Positions 46,507 through 55,745 of a DNA stretch of 64,000 nucleotides are shown here, piece by piece (position 1 is the first letter of the stretch; every line of letters starts with the position of its first letter). The notes beneath the pieces are model-generated. The model worked only from the letters and a program-made list of their open reading frames with translations, did no database searches and had not been told where the DNA came from. This DNA comes from Leptospira langatensis. Lineage in GTDB: Bacteria; Spirochaetota; Leptospiria; Leptospirales; Leptospiraceae. The stretch covers positions 186,001 through 250,000 of the forward strand of contig NZ_RQER01000007.1 of NCBI RefSeq assembly GCF_004770615.1, read 5' to 3'. Made by a program: the position numbers and the translations under genes.

Positions 46507-48630
46507 TCAAAACCTTGCACTCAGAGTAACAAACCAATTCCGACCAGGTAAAGGATACCCTACGATATCCTGGACCCGTTTATCTCCCATATTCCGCAGA
46601 TCAATGCTTAGGAGTAATTCCTTAGGAGCCTTTTCCTGCTTTTGGTTCTCTTCTTCCGGAGAAGAATATAATATCAGAGTAAAATATGCATTCCAGATCT
46701 GACGTGCAGGCTGGTAATTTACGTATTCGTTGGTCCGGTCCTTAAAGACGGCCCCCACATAGACACCTTCGAACCCAAGCTCCCAGATCTTGCTCTTATA
46801 CGCAAGGGTTGCACCTATCTCATGTCTGGGTCTAAGAGGCAGATATTTGCCATGCAAGTACGGAGCAGCGGACGTATTGATCGCTTCCTGGTACGTATAA
46901 TCCACCAAGAATTTCCAACCCTTGTATTCGGACTTGTGAGAGACCTCCGCTCCGTCAATCCGTGCAGAGTCCACATTCTCCGGACGAAGAGTGAACTGTG
47001 AATTCGGTATGAATAGGATCATGTCTTGGATCCTTTTCCTGAAATAAGAAACGGTAAGGCTCGATTTCAGATCTCCGTCCTTATAGCTTCCCGTAAATCC
47101 AGAGTCGAAGTTTTCACTCTTTTCCGGTTTCAAGGAATTGTTCGCGATGATGGTCCCCACTTCTCCGAATAATTCCAAGAAGCTTGGGATCCGATTCTGC
47201 TTGGAAGCGTTGGTCTTAAAATCCAGACCATAATTTTCTTTTTCGATTATCTTCCATAAGAGGCCTGTCTTTGGGTTCGAGAACTTAGTAGTCTTGTCCG
47301 GAGAAGCAGTCGGGTCCTGTCTTTGGTACCAAGGTTGGTCCGATTGAAAACGATCCCTATAATTGTCCCAAGAAACGCCCGGGGTCAAGATGAGTTTTCC
47401 ATCGAAGAAACGGATCTCATCTTCTAATTGAACAGTAGTGTAGGTCCTGAATTTCCCAGGCTCATATTTCAGATCTATATTTTGAGGAGTGCTCCTAGAA
47501 CGATCGAAGCTTTCCTTCTCCAAACCGAAATGAAGTCGAAAGATCTGGTTATAATCCAATAGATACAAAGTAGGAGTGAGATAGGCTCCCGATTGATGAA
47601 TGATCGCAGAAGAGTTAGGTGTTCCTTTCGAGAACTCGGACTTAGGATCGAATAGATCATCGTTCGCGATCGTAGTGAACGCGCGCGTCTCTATTCGCAA
47701 GAGTCCATCCAGAAGTCCCTTGGTATCCGTTCCTATGGTAGAAGTATTCCTCAGATACCTGCGATGCACTTGCAGGGTTTGGTTGCTTTCCGGTCCGGGG
47801 ATCCCATGAAATCTATAATTCAGATCGTTCCAAAATTTGATCTTGGTATTTCCGATCTCCCCGTTCAGTCCGATCATACCTTGGGTCCTTTCAAACTGAG
47901 CGTTCCTTCTTCTGTCGATGGTATCGTCGAAAGGATTTACAAGAGAAGTGCCATGATCGTTTAGATAAGAAAAATTCTGGTCCGATTTTTCGCCCAAGAA
48001 GAAGAGACTGGTGCCTATTCCTCCATAGCTTCCCGTATGCGTTACGCTCCCCTTTCCTGTATTGAAGCTTCCTCCTCCGATATTCACTCTGGTCTTGGGA
48101 GGACCACCTCCTGTGCGTGTCACTAGGTTCACACTGCCACCGATGGCAGAACCCGAGAATCCTACGGGAGCCCCGCTCCTGTACACTTCTATGCTTTGCA
48201 AATTATCGAAGGGAAGATCCGCAAGATTGACTTCCCCTCCTTGCGTATTATTAAAAGGAACTCCATCGATATAGATCCTGGACTGGTTCGGGTTGGTCCC
48301 TCTTAAGGAAAGAGTTGAATAAGAGCCTAGGCCTCCGTATCTACGGATCCTTACCCCGGCCTCTCTTTCCAAAACATCGGGAAGACTAGTATAACGTGCA
48401 GTGTATTGATTTAGATCGATCGCCGTTTGAAAACCACTCGGGTTCTTTCTGAAATTCTCCGGATCGTTCGCTTTGGTAGTTTTTCCCACCACCTTTATAG
48501 GAGCGGATTCCGTCTTTGGCAAATCCTGAGAGAAGCTAGGCTTAGAGAGCAAAACGATCCCCAGAAAGAGGATCCTCTTTCCAGAAAAAGTTCTGTAGAA
48601 ACCGGACTTTCTACCAAAGGTCGAGCGCAA
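46507..48630 (-). CDS. btuB: TonB-dependent outer-membrane receptor, BtuB-like (TTG start)
   Basis: A TTG at 48630 follows GGAG by six bases; the frame also has a TTG at 48642, and no ATG precedes the signal peptide [16 protein letters not shown]. The mature protein has a TonB-box-like segment (APIKVVGK), a plug domain ([56 protein letters not shown]) and a 22-strand-type barrel ending in Phe. The upstream cobalamin riboswitch fixes the substrate class as cobalamin or a related corrinoid. Transport would need TonB, and a TonB-like gene is at 21.6-22.5 kb. Confidence 0.88.
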   Translation of the reverse strand: MRSTFGRKSGFYRTFSGKRILFLGIVLLSKPSFSQDLPKTESAPIKVVGKTTKANDPENFRKNPSGFQTAIDLNQYTARYTSLPDVLEREAGVRIRRYGGLGSYSTLSLRGTNPNQSRIYIDGVPFNNTQGGEVNLADLPFDNLQSIEVYRSGAPVGFSGSAIGGSVNLVTRTGGGPPKTRVNIGGGSFNTGKGSVTHTGSYGGIGTSLFFLGEKSDQNFSYLNDHGTSLVNPFDDTIDRRRNAQFERTQGMIGLNGEIGNTKIKFWNDLNYRFHGIPGPESNQTLQVHRRYLRNTSTIGTDTKGLLDGLLRIETRAFTTIANDDLFDPKSEFSKGTPNSSAIIHQSGAYLTPTLYLLDYNQIFRLHFGLEKESFDRSRSTPQNIDLKYEPGKFRTYTTVQLEDEIRFFDGKLILTPGVSWDNYRDRFQSDQPWYQRQDPTASPDKTTKFSNPKTGLLWKIIEKENYGLDFKTNASKQNRIPSFLELFGEVGTIIANNSLKPEKSENFDSGFTGSYKDGDLKSSLTVSYFRKRIQDMILFIPNSQFTLRPENVDSARIDGAEVSHKSEYKGWKFLVDYTYQEAINTSAAPYLHGKYLPLRPRHEIGATLAYKSKIWELGFEGVYVGAVFKDRTNEYVNYQPARQIWNAYFTLILYSSPEEENQKQEKAPKELLLSIDLRNMGDKRVQDIVGYPLPGRNWFVTLSARF

Positions 48631-48721
48631 AGAAATCTCCAAGCGGGAAGGAAGGAAACGCCGCTCGGTCGTATGCAGCGAAAGGCCTTAACTCCCGAAA
48701 GCCAAAGTACGAAAGTAAACC

Positions 48722-48880
48722 GGATAGGTTTTCTGACTCACACCCGATTCGGACCCTTCCCGTCCGAGGACAGTGGGCGATCTCCGATCGTTATTAGTGT
48801 TTACAGCTGCGGGTACAGCTTCGGGATTTCACCGAATTCCCTGTTCCAAATTACTTGCAAGACCAGGTTCCCAACGATCG
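48722..48880 (-). ncRNA. Cobalamin riboswitch upstream of btuB
   Basis: Read on the minus strand, the region contains the class landmarks in order: GGTGAAATCCCGAAGCTGTACCCGC, CTGTAA, the B12-box-like GCCCACTGTC (about 48770-48778), GGGAAGGGTCC, and the closing GTGTGAGTCAGAAAACC. It ends about 90 bases before the btuB start. With adenosylcobalamin bound, such elements shut off btuB expression. The rest of the 430-bp gap (48643-49073) holds the leader of btuB and the upstream region of the divergent gene at 49074. Confidence 0.92.
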
Positions 48881-49073
48881 ATAGGGGGGCAATCTTAAAA
48901 ACCGTCATATAGGAGCGCCTATAGAAAGCGTTCTTACAAAGTCCCTTCTTCTATAATTTCAGATCCGGAAAGAAATATTTTCTTGATGTCGGATGAAATC
49001 CGGAAAGGATTCACGAAATCCGTCGGCCGAAACATTCCGGCTTCGACAGGAAAACTAGGAGCTCAGAATCCGA

Positions 49074-49814
49074 ATGAAACGTACTCGATCTATTAGCATT
49101 CTCTTTGCGGGAATCTTCTTCTTACTCACATCCTCCTTATCCGCAGCGGGAACTTATTCCGAAGGTTGGACCGTTGCGAAACTGATCCAATTCGAAAGTA
49201 GAGGTCTGATCTTTGATTCTTACGAAGGTACGATCGAAGTTACCACAGTAGACACGTCCGAAAATTGCGACGATCAAAAAGACGCTTGTTATACCGCGGT
49301 AAAGAAGAAGGTGGATTTCAGCGTTCGCCCCGAGAATCCGGATGTGGTCAACTTCCTCACTAAGAACTTGAACCAAGAAGTGCTTTTGCAGTATAGGATC
49401 CATAGAATAGAGCCTATTGCTCTATCCACGGATTTCGAAGTGATAGGAGCTCAACTCCAGGATAGGTCTGCTCCTAAGGATCTACAGGACAAATTCGTAG
49501 TTCCAAAATCCGGATCCAAGAGGAATTTCTCCGTATCAGGTCATATTCTAAGTTTGGAATATAAAGGAACCATGATCGGCACTTGGGAAGGGACCTACCT
49601 GGACGAAGTAAGAGGAAAAGTGCATCCATTCTCTATCACCGACGAGGAAATGGCGAACTATGCGACCAAGACCTTAAAATACGCGACCAAGTATTATATG
49701 GGGATCTCGGTAGCATTCACTACCGGATGGAGAGAATCCCATTACGATCTATTCGAGATCAACTTCAAGGCGCCGGCAGGAGCCTTAGATCCGACCCCTA
49801 AACCGCAACAATAA
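49074..49814 (+). CDS. Exported protein of unknown function
   Basis: A 246-residue protein with signal peptide MKRTRSISILFAGIFFLLTSSLSAAG and a mature part of beta-strands and short helices; two cysteines at about residues 63 and 71 (SENCDDQKDACYT) may pair. It has no lipobox and is probably periplasmic. I do not recognise the family. A strong bidirectional terminator follows. Confidence 0.7.
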   Translation: MKRTRSISILFAGIFFLLTSSLSAAGTYSEGWTVAKLIQFESRGLIFDSYEGTIEVTTVDTSENCDDQKDACYTAVKKKVDFSVRPENPDVVNFLTKNLNQEVLLQYRIHRIEPIALSTDFEVIGAQLQDRSAPKDLQDKFVVPKSGSKRNFSVSGHILSLEYKGTMIGTWEGTYLDEVRGKVHPFSITDEEMANYATKTLKYATKYYMGISVAFTTGWRESHYDLFEINFKAPAGALDPTPKPQQ

Positions 49815-49837
49815 GTTAGGATCCGATCCCTAAACTA

Positions 49838-49873
49838 AAAAGCCCGCTCTCGCCACCGCGAGATCGGGCTTTT
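49838..49873. terminator. Bidirectional rho-independent terminator
   Basis: AAAAGCCCGCTCTCGC (49838-49853) pairs with GCGAGATCGGGCTTTT (49858-49873) with one mismatch and a four-base loop. The A/T ends give U-tracts on both strands. It lies between the convergent genes ending at 49814 and 49901. Confidence 0.92.
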
Positions 49874-49900
49874 CTATATTAGAATATTCCAATAAATGAA

Positions 49901-50947
49901 TTAAGGAAAGAAGGTTCCGTCCGACTGGATCTTCGGTCCTTTTCCTGGGAAATCCGTCTTGGTCAAGGATTGCATTAATTCTACAGTCTTTGCATCCGGA
50001 TCCGGGGCCGGGATCCCGTTCTGGCTCAATTGCAAAGGCAAAATCTTTCCTTTTACGAAATTCCCCTTTTTATCCAGATCGGCTTCCAAAACTAAGGAAT
50101 AGCCGCCGTATCCTTTGGTAGAGAATACTCTATAGCCCAAAAAGTTCCCGAGAGAATAAGCGATCAATTTCCCTTTATACAATTCCATGGCTCTAGGCAA
50201 ATGAGGGCCGTGGCCTATGAAAAGATCCGCTCCTGCATCGATCAAAGCGTGAGAAAGAGCGACTAGATTTCCTCGATATTCACCATAGAATCTTTCTTGC
50301 TCATTCTTCACATGAAGAGCTGGTCCACCTTCCGCTCCGCCATGCACGGATATAAAGACGAGTTGAGCCTTCTTCTTAGCTTCTTTCACCAAGGAAACTC
50401 CTTCTTCGATCGCATTCACATGATTATGAGCACTTTCCATATGACTGAATCCGATCCATGCGATAGAAATGCCTTTCACATTCATATAAGTGATGGCACC
50501 TTTCTTTCCGGTAAATCGAACTCCTGCTTCGGAAAGATTCTTGGCTGTATCCTCGAATCCTTGCACATGAAAATCCAAACTGTGATTATTCGCAATGGAT
50601 ACGATATCGAATCCCACATCCTTTAGGATTTTTGCATACGATGGAGGAGTACGAAATGCAAAGATAAGAGGACGATTGATATTCTTAGCGCAATGAGGAT
50701 AGTCAGTAAGAGTACTTTCAAAATTTGCGAATAGTATATCCGCCCCTTTCAAACTGGGCTCTACTTCGGTAAATAAGGTACGTCTCGGGTCCGCAGGAAG
50801 CTTGTTCTCAGGGTAATTTGTTCCCATGACCAAGTCTCCCACAGCTTTGATCTTGAGAGTTTCCGTTTCAACGGAATGGAGAGATTGACTTTCGGAAAGA
50901 AGGAATAGTATCCCCAGAAGAGAGGATAATGCGGCGATTCTTTTCAT
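49901..50947 (-). CDS. CapA/PgsA-type metallophosphatase-fold protein
   Basis: A 348-residue exported protein with an N-terminal signal ([22 protein letters not shown]). The fold motifs are [31 protein letters not shown] and GHGPH, which match the CapA family (poly-gamma-glutamate synthesis or polyglutamate-type metallophosphatases). The substrate is not known. A hairpin containing the start of its leader (50949-50981) is related to the leader of the gene at 50978-51607. Confidence 0.85.
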   Translation of the reverse strand: MKRIAALSSLLGILFLLSESQSLHSVETETLKIKAVGDLVMGTNYPENKLPADPRRTLFTEVEPSLKGADILFANFESTLTDYPHCAKNINRPLIFAFRTPPSYAKILKDVGFDIVSIANNHSLDFHVQGFEDTAKNLSEAGVRFTGKKGAITYMNVKGISIAWIGFSHMESAHNHVNAIEEGVSLVKEAKKKAQLVFISVHGGAEGGPALHVKNEQERFYGEYRGNLVALSHALIDAGADLFIGHGPHLPRAMELYKGKLIAYSLGNFLGYRVFSTKGYGGYSLVLEADLDKKGNFVKGKILPLQLSQNGIPAPDPDAKTVELMQSLTKTDFPGKGPKIQSDGTFFP

Positions 50948-50948
50948 A

Positions 50949-50981
50949 CTAAGGGAAGGTTTTTGAAAACCTTTCCCTTAG
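50949..50981 (-). promoter_or_regulatory. Hairpin next to the capA-like start codon
   Basis: CTAAGGGAAGGTTTT (50949-50963) pairs with AAAACCTTTCCCTTAG (50966-50981) with one bulged base. It ends 2 bp from the start codon, so no ordinary Shine-Dalgarno sequence is exposed there. It also spans the stop of the upstream gene, and could be its terminator or a translational control element. A decayed copy precedes the start at 51607. Confidence 0.6.
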
Positions 50982-51607
50982 AAAAGCTGTTTTCTTCCGA
51001 TGAGGTCGCTTTGGGCAGAAGGAAAGTCTGCGAACCAAACCGAACCGATGACCGCCCCTACGAACGGATCAAAGATAACAGTAAGATTGCCCAAGGGAAA
51101 ACCTTCCGGCAGAAAATTCGCTGTCGGGTTATGGACTGCATGAGTAAAGACACAGGAACCAACCAGATTCGAATTTATATTTCCCCCGGAAAATGAGATC
51201 GAAATCGGCTCAAATCCAACCGATTGGAAAGAAGGACTGGAAGTAGAAGCCCCATCCACTCCGTCGATGGTAGTAATACTAGCATTATTGCAAGACGCTT
51301 GGATAAAAATATTAAAACCAAATTCGGATTGAGTCCAAGAGTTCGGAATGTTCGGAATATCCAAAGAATAGAATGATCCGGAAGTCCCGAACGGTATGAC
51401 TACCGGATTCGGAGAGAATGTAGCAATCGAACTAGCGATCCCAAGAAGCGCGAAAAGAGGAGCTTTTTCTTGGTCCTTTTTCTTACTATTGTCACTCCCA
51501 ACAAGCAAACCGGTATCGGGATTGAAGAGAACATAAGAGGCTCCGCAATTTACGGAGAATAATAAGACTAGTGTAAGAAGAGAAAATAATACCGCGATTC
51601 TTTTCAT
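50978..51607 (-). CDS. CG-start lipoprotein A (paralogue family)
   Basis: A 209-residue lipoprotein with lipobox LLFSVNCG. After a Lys/Asp-rich linker comes LLGIASSIATFSPNPV and a beta-rich domain ending in PLGNLTVIFDP. The same layout occurs in the genes at 51686-52222 and 53278-53790, which makes them a small family. The leader and the first codons resemble those of the CapA-like gene. Probably a surface or periplasmic protein of unknown function. Confidence 0.7.
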   Translation of the reverse strand: MKRIAVLFSLLTLVLLFSVNCGASYVLFNPDTGLLVGSDNSKKKDQEKAPLFALLGIASSIATFSPNPVVIPFGTSGSFYSLDIPNIPNSWTQSEFGFNIFIQASCNNASITTIDGVDGASTSSPSFQSVGFEPISISFSGGNINSNLVGSCVFTHAVHNPTANFLPEGFPLGNLTVIFDPFVGAVIGSVWFADFPSAQSDLIGRKQLF

Positions 51608-51685
51608 GCTAAGGGAAGTTTTTTGAAAGTCTTTCTCATAGAAAAGCGGTTTTTATTTCTAAATTACGAGAGTCTTTCTGCATCA

Positions 51686-52222
51686 TTAAGGAGTGATCAC
51701 AACAGGAAGGATCCCAATTACAGCTCCCGTCGGCAGACCGATATCGGGGGTAGCTCCGCTCACACTGTGAATAATAACGCAATTCCCTGTACCTAAAAAC
51801 CGAAACGTCGCATTCTGAGCGGAATAGCTCGACGAACCTGAGAAGCTTATGGAGGTATAATTATCATCACTCGCGGAAGGACAACCGCTAGGAGTCAGAG
51901 TAAGATCCAAAAAGGATTCTCCGTCATTTGTCCATGTAGAAGGGATCGGAGTTTTGATAGAGGCAGTGTAGCTCTGATAAGCAAACACCGCCATAGTTAA
52001 AGTGGTGGGATTGAATTCTAGAAGAGAAGAGCCCGAGACCAATCCCAATAAGGAAGCGATCTTCTCAGACGAATCGTCCTTCTGATTATTAGATAAACCG
52101 AGTAATTCTCTGCCTACATCCGTGCCCGTCAATACAAGGCCGCAATCGAAAATGCAGGAACTTAGGATAACAAGAGAAGTGCTTATTAGAAATCTTTTAA
52201 TAATATATTTCAGAGTTCGCAT
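51686..52222 (-). CDS. CG-start lipoprotein B (paralogue family)
   Basis: A 178-residue lipoprotein with two candidate lipidation cysteines (VILSSC and IFDCG). The mature part has the family layout: charged linker with LLGLSNNQKDD, LLGLVSGSSLLEFNPTT, then a beta domain with two cysteines (SGCPSAS and GNCVIIH) and a C-terminal IGILPVVITP. Compared with the other two members it has a shorter domain. Function unknown. Confidence 0.68.
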   Translation of the reverse strand: MRTLKYIIKRFLISTSLVILSSCIFDCGLVLTGTDVGRELLGLSNNQKDDSSEKIASLLGLVSGSSLLEFNPTTLTMAVFAYQSYTASIKTPIPSTWTNDGESFLDLTLTPSGCPSASDDNYTSISFSGSSSYSAQNATFRFLGTGNCVIIHSVSGATPDIGLPTGAVIGILPVVITP

Positions 52223-52395
52223 ACAATCTGTTTAACAACGAATTTACCGAGAAAGCAAGCCTTAAAGAGGAGTGTAACGGAAAACTCAAAGAGTCCCGAG
52301 GTACAGAATAAAAATCCCCCATTCTTTGGAGTACATAATACGAGAAATTACTCATTTTATGTCTGAAATTTTACCAAAACGTCGATCCTTATACT

Positions 52396-53265
52396 ATGCC
52401 ACTTATACCTTGCAATACATGTTCTAATATCGATTTTAAACCCATGTTCACTAAGGCAAGTCCCAAGGGAGAAGTCTTCTCCATCGTAGAATGCAAACAG
52501 TGCGGACTCGTCCAGGTAAATCCACAGCCCTCTTTAGAAGAGGTCTCCAAATATTACGAAGACTCTTATTTCACCCAAAGGACCGATAGAGGATACGACA
52601 ATTATTACTCGGAAGAAACGAAGAAGGAGATCGCAAGAGTATTCGGTTTAAACCTGCAGGACTTAGGCTTCTTTAAGTGGGAAAGAATGATGAGCGGAGA
52701 AAGATCCGCCTTGGACGTAGGATGTGCCGCCGGATATTTCCTGGACTATCTTAGGGGCAGAGGATGGAAGACCAAAGGATTAGACATAGCGAGTGGCCCG
52801 GTCCGATTTGCAAAGGAGACTCTGGGCTTGGATGTGGAACAAAAAGATTTTTTAACCTGGGACCTTGAGGGAAAAGAGAAATTCGATCTGATCACATTAT
52901 GGGCAAGTATAGAGCATTTGCACCAGCCCAAGGAAACACTTCAGAAAATCTTAATGCATCTCAAACCGGGAGGAAGAATGATCCTCTCCACTTGCAGATA
53001 CGGAGTCCTAGCAAAATACCTAGGACCTAAATGGAGATACTTGAACGTTCCGGAGCATCTTTACTATTATAGTCTACCGGGGATCATTTCCTTAGGGAAC
53101 GAATTGGGTTATATTCCGCTGGCTCATATCTCGTATGGAAGCGGACTCACTGCGAAGAAAGGAGCCGGCCTATTTTACAAGACCGCAAAGAAGTTCGCGG
53201 ACTGGTCGGTAAAGAAATTCGACCAAGGCGATATGATGGCGGTCTGTTTCGGGGTGAGTAAGTAG
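52396..53265 (+). CDS. Class I SAM-dependent methyltransferase with N-terminal zinc knuckles
   Basis: A 289-residue protein. The N-terminus has two CxxC pairs (CNTCSNID and [11 protein letters not shown]), the usual zinc-binding start of the sugar/lipid Methyltransf_23-type enzymes. The SAM motif is [15 protein letters not shown] (about residues 95-110), followed by [16 protein letters not shown] and [12 protein letters not shown]. The substrate is probably a surface sugar or lipid. It is surrounded by minus-strand lipoprotein genes. Confidence 0.85.
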   Translation: MPLIPCNTCSNIDFKPMFTKASPKGEVFSIVECKQCGLVQVNPQPSLEEVSKYYEDSYFTQRTDRGYDNYYSEETKKEIARVFGLNLQDLGFFKWERMMSGERSALDVGCAAGYFLDYLRGRGWKTKGLDIASGPVRFAKETLGLDVEQKDFLTWDLEGKEKFDLITLWASIEHLHQPKETLQKILMHLKPGGRMILSTCRYGVLAKYLGPKWRYLNVPEHLYYYSLPGIISLGNELGYIPLAHISYGSGLTAKKGAGLFYKTAKKFADWSVKKFDQGDMMAVCFGVSK

Positions 53266-53277
53266 TCGGACTAAAGT

Positions 53278-53790
53278 TTATGGGGTCACCGTAACGGAAA
53301 CGGTTCCGAGACTAGTACCATTTAGACTAGCATCAGGAGCGCTTGTAATGGTATGCTGGATCACACCGGAGCCGGGCTTGCCGCTGGAAGCTACATTTGG
53401 AAAATGGAGTGGATATCCCTGGTCATCATCCGCGATATTAAAACTAGTCAGGGTCATACTCGACAAAACTCCAGGCATAACTAGATTTACGTTGATCGTG
53501 CCATGCAGTCCAGTCAGGGGCCACTTGGAAAATACGATATCGTAAGAACCGGAATTGCCTGCCTTAAAGGAAATATGAGAAGGGGAAAAACTCGCAAGCC
53601 CAGTTCCTCCACTCACTCCTAAAGCAGCAAGGATCGCACTACTACTTGAATTGGAATTACTTTGCTGAGCGGCTTCTTCCGTTTGTTGATAGGTTAAGGC
53701 GGCACCACAATCTAATAATAAGGCAAAGATGAATAGGAAGGCCCCAAGTCTTTTTAAAGGAAGAACGCAATGAGTAAGGGTAAGGTTCAT
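53278..53790 (-). CDS. CG-start lipoprotein C (paralogue family)
   Basis: The start is taken as the ATG at 53790; a longer frame reaches 53850. The lipobox is ALLLDCG. After a Gln/Asn/Ser-rich linker comes ILAALGVSGGTGLASFSPSH, corresponding to the LLG-S/SG-F-x-P segment of lipoproteins A and B, then a beta domain ending SLGTVSVTVTP. Gene order and sequence support a shared origin with the other two. Function unknown. Confidence 0.66.
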   Translation of the reverse strand: MNLTLTHCVLPLKRLGAFLFIFALLLDCGAALTYQQTEEAAQQSNSNSSSSAILAALGVSGGTGLASFSPSHISFKAGNSGSYDIVFSKWPLTGLHGTINVNLVMPGVLSSMTLTSFNIADDDQGYPLHFPNVASSGKPGSGVIQHTITSAPDASLNGTSLGTVSVTVTP

Positions 53791-53907
53791 ATAAGGACTC
53801 TGATTTCGCTTTTCATAATTGTATAAGAGCATAGCACGAGTAACACTCATCTCAAGTCGGATTTTCTTTTTTATACGGAAAGCTCAGAAATTTATTGAAT
53901 TCATTTT

Positions 53908-53937
53908 ATGTATCTCCCCTGTTCGAGGGAGATACAT
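53908..53937. terminator. 11-bp hairpin downstream of the gene at 54006
   Basis: ATGTATCTCCC (53908-53918) pairs perfectly with GGGAGATACAT (53927-53937) around an eight-base loop. There is no T-run, so termination efficiency is uncertain. It lies 69 bp after the stop of the lipoprotein gene at 54006. Confidence 0.5.
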
Positions 53938-54005
53938 TAGGTCACAGCGTTAGATGGATCTCAATCCATCCTTGCATTTCATTCGAATCAGATCCTGAAC
54001 GAAGA

Positions 54006-54716
54006 TCATTTATCCTTATCTTTCGAGGTATCCTTAACGCGGATTACCTTCGTTGCAAAGATCACTTTATAGACTTCTTTCTTAGAAAGGTTTGATTCCT
54101 GCTTATGACCATTAGAATCATCTATCTCTAACTTCAAGGAATCTATGTCCTGGCCTACAACTCTCGCTTCCAGGATCTTACCGGTTCTCAGAATAATAGT
54201 GCTGTAATCCTTACCTGCATGCTCTGCTGGGCTCGTCTTTTCCAGATACTTGCGAAGACCTTCTTCCAATTCCTTTTCAGTCTTAGCGAATAGTTCTTGG
54301 CGTGCCTTCTCTCTTTCATCTTCGAAGAATTTTTCGTAATCGTCCCTATGCACGAAGCGAGTACCTAGATCGCATTCTGAAACATGCACTCTGTGAAATA
54401 CGATAGAGGAGAAGAAGCCGGTGAGCAAGGTCAATCCGCCCTGCCACCAATTTACCTTATTTTCAGAAAAGTAAACGACGCCTGGTTTTGGATCAAACTG
54501 AGGATCTTTGGAAAGTTTCACCAACCCGTAAAACGCAAACCATCTAGTATATGGCGTTAATTCTGAGCAGGGTTTGCTACCGGACTCCAATCCAAGTTTG
54601 TCTTGTTCCGAAAAATCGACCCGTTTATCAAGAGTACATTGAATGAAAGTGAATAAGAAAAAAGTTATAAATAAGAAGAGAGAAGAAACTTTTTGCTTGG
54701 GACTGTTTGGTAACAT
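54006..54716 (-). CDS. Lipoprotein with central coiled coil
   Basis: A 236-residue lipoprotein (lipobox FTFIQC at about residue 27). After KPCSELTPYTRWFAFYGLVKLSKDP comes a membrane-associated-looking segment (GGLTLLTGFFSSIVFHRVHV) and a long charged helix (EKFFEDEREKARQELFAKTEKELEEGLRKYLEK), then a short beta domain like that of the barrel gene at 41732 (STIILRTGKILEARVVGQDI). The family is not recognised. It shares orientation with two small membrane proteins upstream. Confidence 0.66.
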   Translation of the reverse strand: MLPNSPKQKVSSLFLFITFFLFTFIQCTLDKRVDFSEQDKLGLESGSKPCSELTPYTRWFAFYGLVKLSKDPQFDPKPGVVYFSENKVNWWQGGLTLLTGFFSSIVFHRVHVSECDLGTRFVHRDDYEKFFEDEREKARQELFAKTEKELEEGLRKYLEKTSPAEHAGKDYSTIILRTGKILEARVVGQDIDSLKLEIDDSNGHKQESNLSKKEVYKVIFATKVIRVKDTSKDKDK

Positions 54717-54760
54717 AAGTCATGTTCCATATCAAACAATTCAGGACGCAAATCATTTTC

Positions 54761-55249
54761 CTACTTGGCAATTTTTTTTGGGTTCGAATATGCAATCTTC
54801 TTCTTACCACTAGAAGAAGCGATAGGCCAGGCCTGGCTCTTCGGGATCGGCTTTTCTCTTAACAATCTTACAATAAAATAACAAGGAAATGCGATAGCTA
54901 AGAATAAGAACAGATAACGGGGCAATAGACTTTCTAATATGGATTCTCTGAACAATCCGATGGATCTTGCTTCATTTTCCGGGATCTTATTTCTATAATC
55001 TGGACCGTACTCATAGGCATATACCTTTAATTTTAAGCCTCGCCAAACGCGCTCGATCGGATTCAATCGATTCTCAAATGCGGATTCGGAGCTGATCCGA
55101 TCCAATCTAAGAACGCTTCCTAACATTGCGCTCACCAGAAAGATGCAGAAAGGGATCCCCACAAGCACAAGAAACAAAGAAGAAGGACGAGAGGATTTCT
55201 TCTTTGCCGAGACTGACGACTTCTTATGCTTTTTATAATGATGTGTCAT
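54761..55249 (-). CDS. Small two-transmembrane protein A
   Basis: A 162-residue protein with a strongly basic N-terminus (HHYKKHKKSSVSAKKKSSRPS), two transmembrane segments (LFLVLVGIPFCIFLVSAMLG and LLPRYLFLFLAIAFPCYFIV) and a basic C-terminus. The segment between them (VYAYEYGPDYRNKIPENEARSIGLFRESILESLLP) matches the layout of the next gene (FHKYGYDFRTKMTSDERRDSGMIGDFSLEQVIP), so the two are paralogues. Function unknown. Confidence 0.64.
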   Translation of the reverse strand: MTHHYKKHKKSSVSAKKKSSRPSSLFLVLVGIPFCIFLVSAMLGSVLRLDRISSESAFENRLNPIERVWRGLKLKVYAYEYGPDYRNKIPENEARSIGLFRESILESLLPRYLFLFLAIAFPCYFIVRLLREKPIPKSQAWPIASSSGKKKIAYSNPKKIAK

Positions 55250-55261
55250 GTACGTCTCGGA

Positions 55262-55642
55262 TCACTTTTTGGGCTTTTCTAAGACTTCTTTGATAAACCT
55301 AAGAAGTAAGAATGTAGGATAAAGTAATATAGTTAAACTGAAGAAGAATTTAGGGATCACTTGTTCTAGGGAGAAGTCCCCGATCATCCCCGAGTCCCTT
55401 CTTTCATCCGAAGTCATCTTAGTTCGGAAATCGTAACCGTACTTGTGGAACATTTCCTCCATGGATAGATCTTCCATAAGTTTGTCTATATCGGATAAGG
55501 ATGAATAGGCGCTCCTTTCTTTAGAGAGACGATACAATTTCAACCCTTCTCCTATAAAACTGGTAAGAATGAATAATGCAAGAGGGACCAAGAATAATAT
55601 TTGGAAAGGAGTAAGTGGCTTTTGTAATTTCGCTGATTTCAT
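55262..55642 (-). CDS. Small two-transmembrane protein B, paralogue of A
   Basis: A 126-residue protein with two transmembrane segments (ILFLVPLALFILTSFIGEGL and FFFSLTILLYPTFLLLRFI). The loop sequence YGYDFRTKMTSDERRDSGMIGD aligns with YGPDYRNKIPENEARSIGLFRE of its neighbour. The gene lies 12 bp upstream of it on the same strand. The pair presumably forms a membrane complex of unknown function. Confidence 0.64.
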   Translation of the reverse strand: MKSAKLQKPLTPFQILFLVPLALFILTSFIGEGLKLYRLSKERSAYSSLSDIDKLMEDLSMEEMFHKYGYDFRTKMTSDERRDSGMIGDFSLEQVIPKFFFSLTILLYPTFLLLRFIKEVLEKPKK

Positions 55643-55745
55643 CTTAGGATTGGTTCTTGTATTTTTGGGAGCTTCTACTCTTTAGTATCGATCTAAATTC
55701 CTTGCTTTTCCAAGGAGTTTTTCCAAGATTCCGGATAATTCAAAC

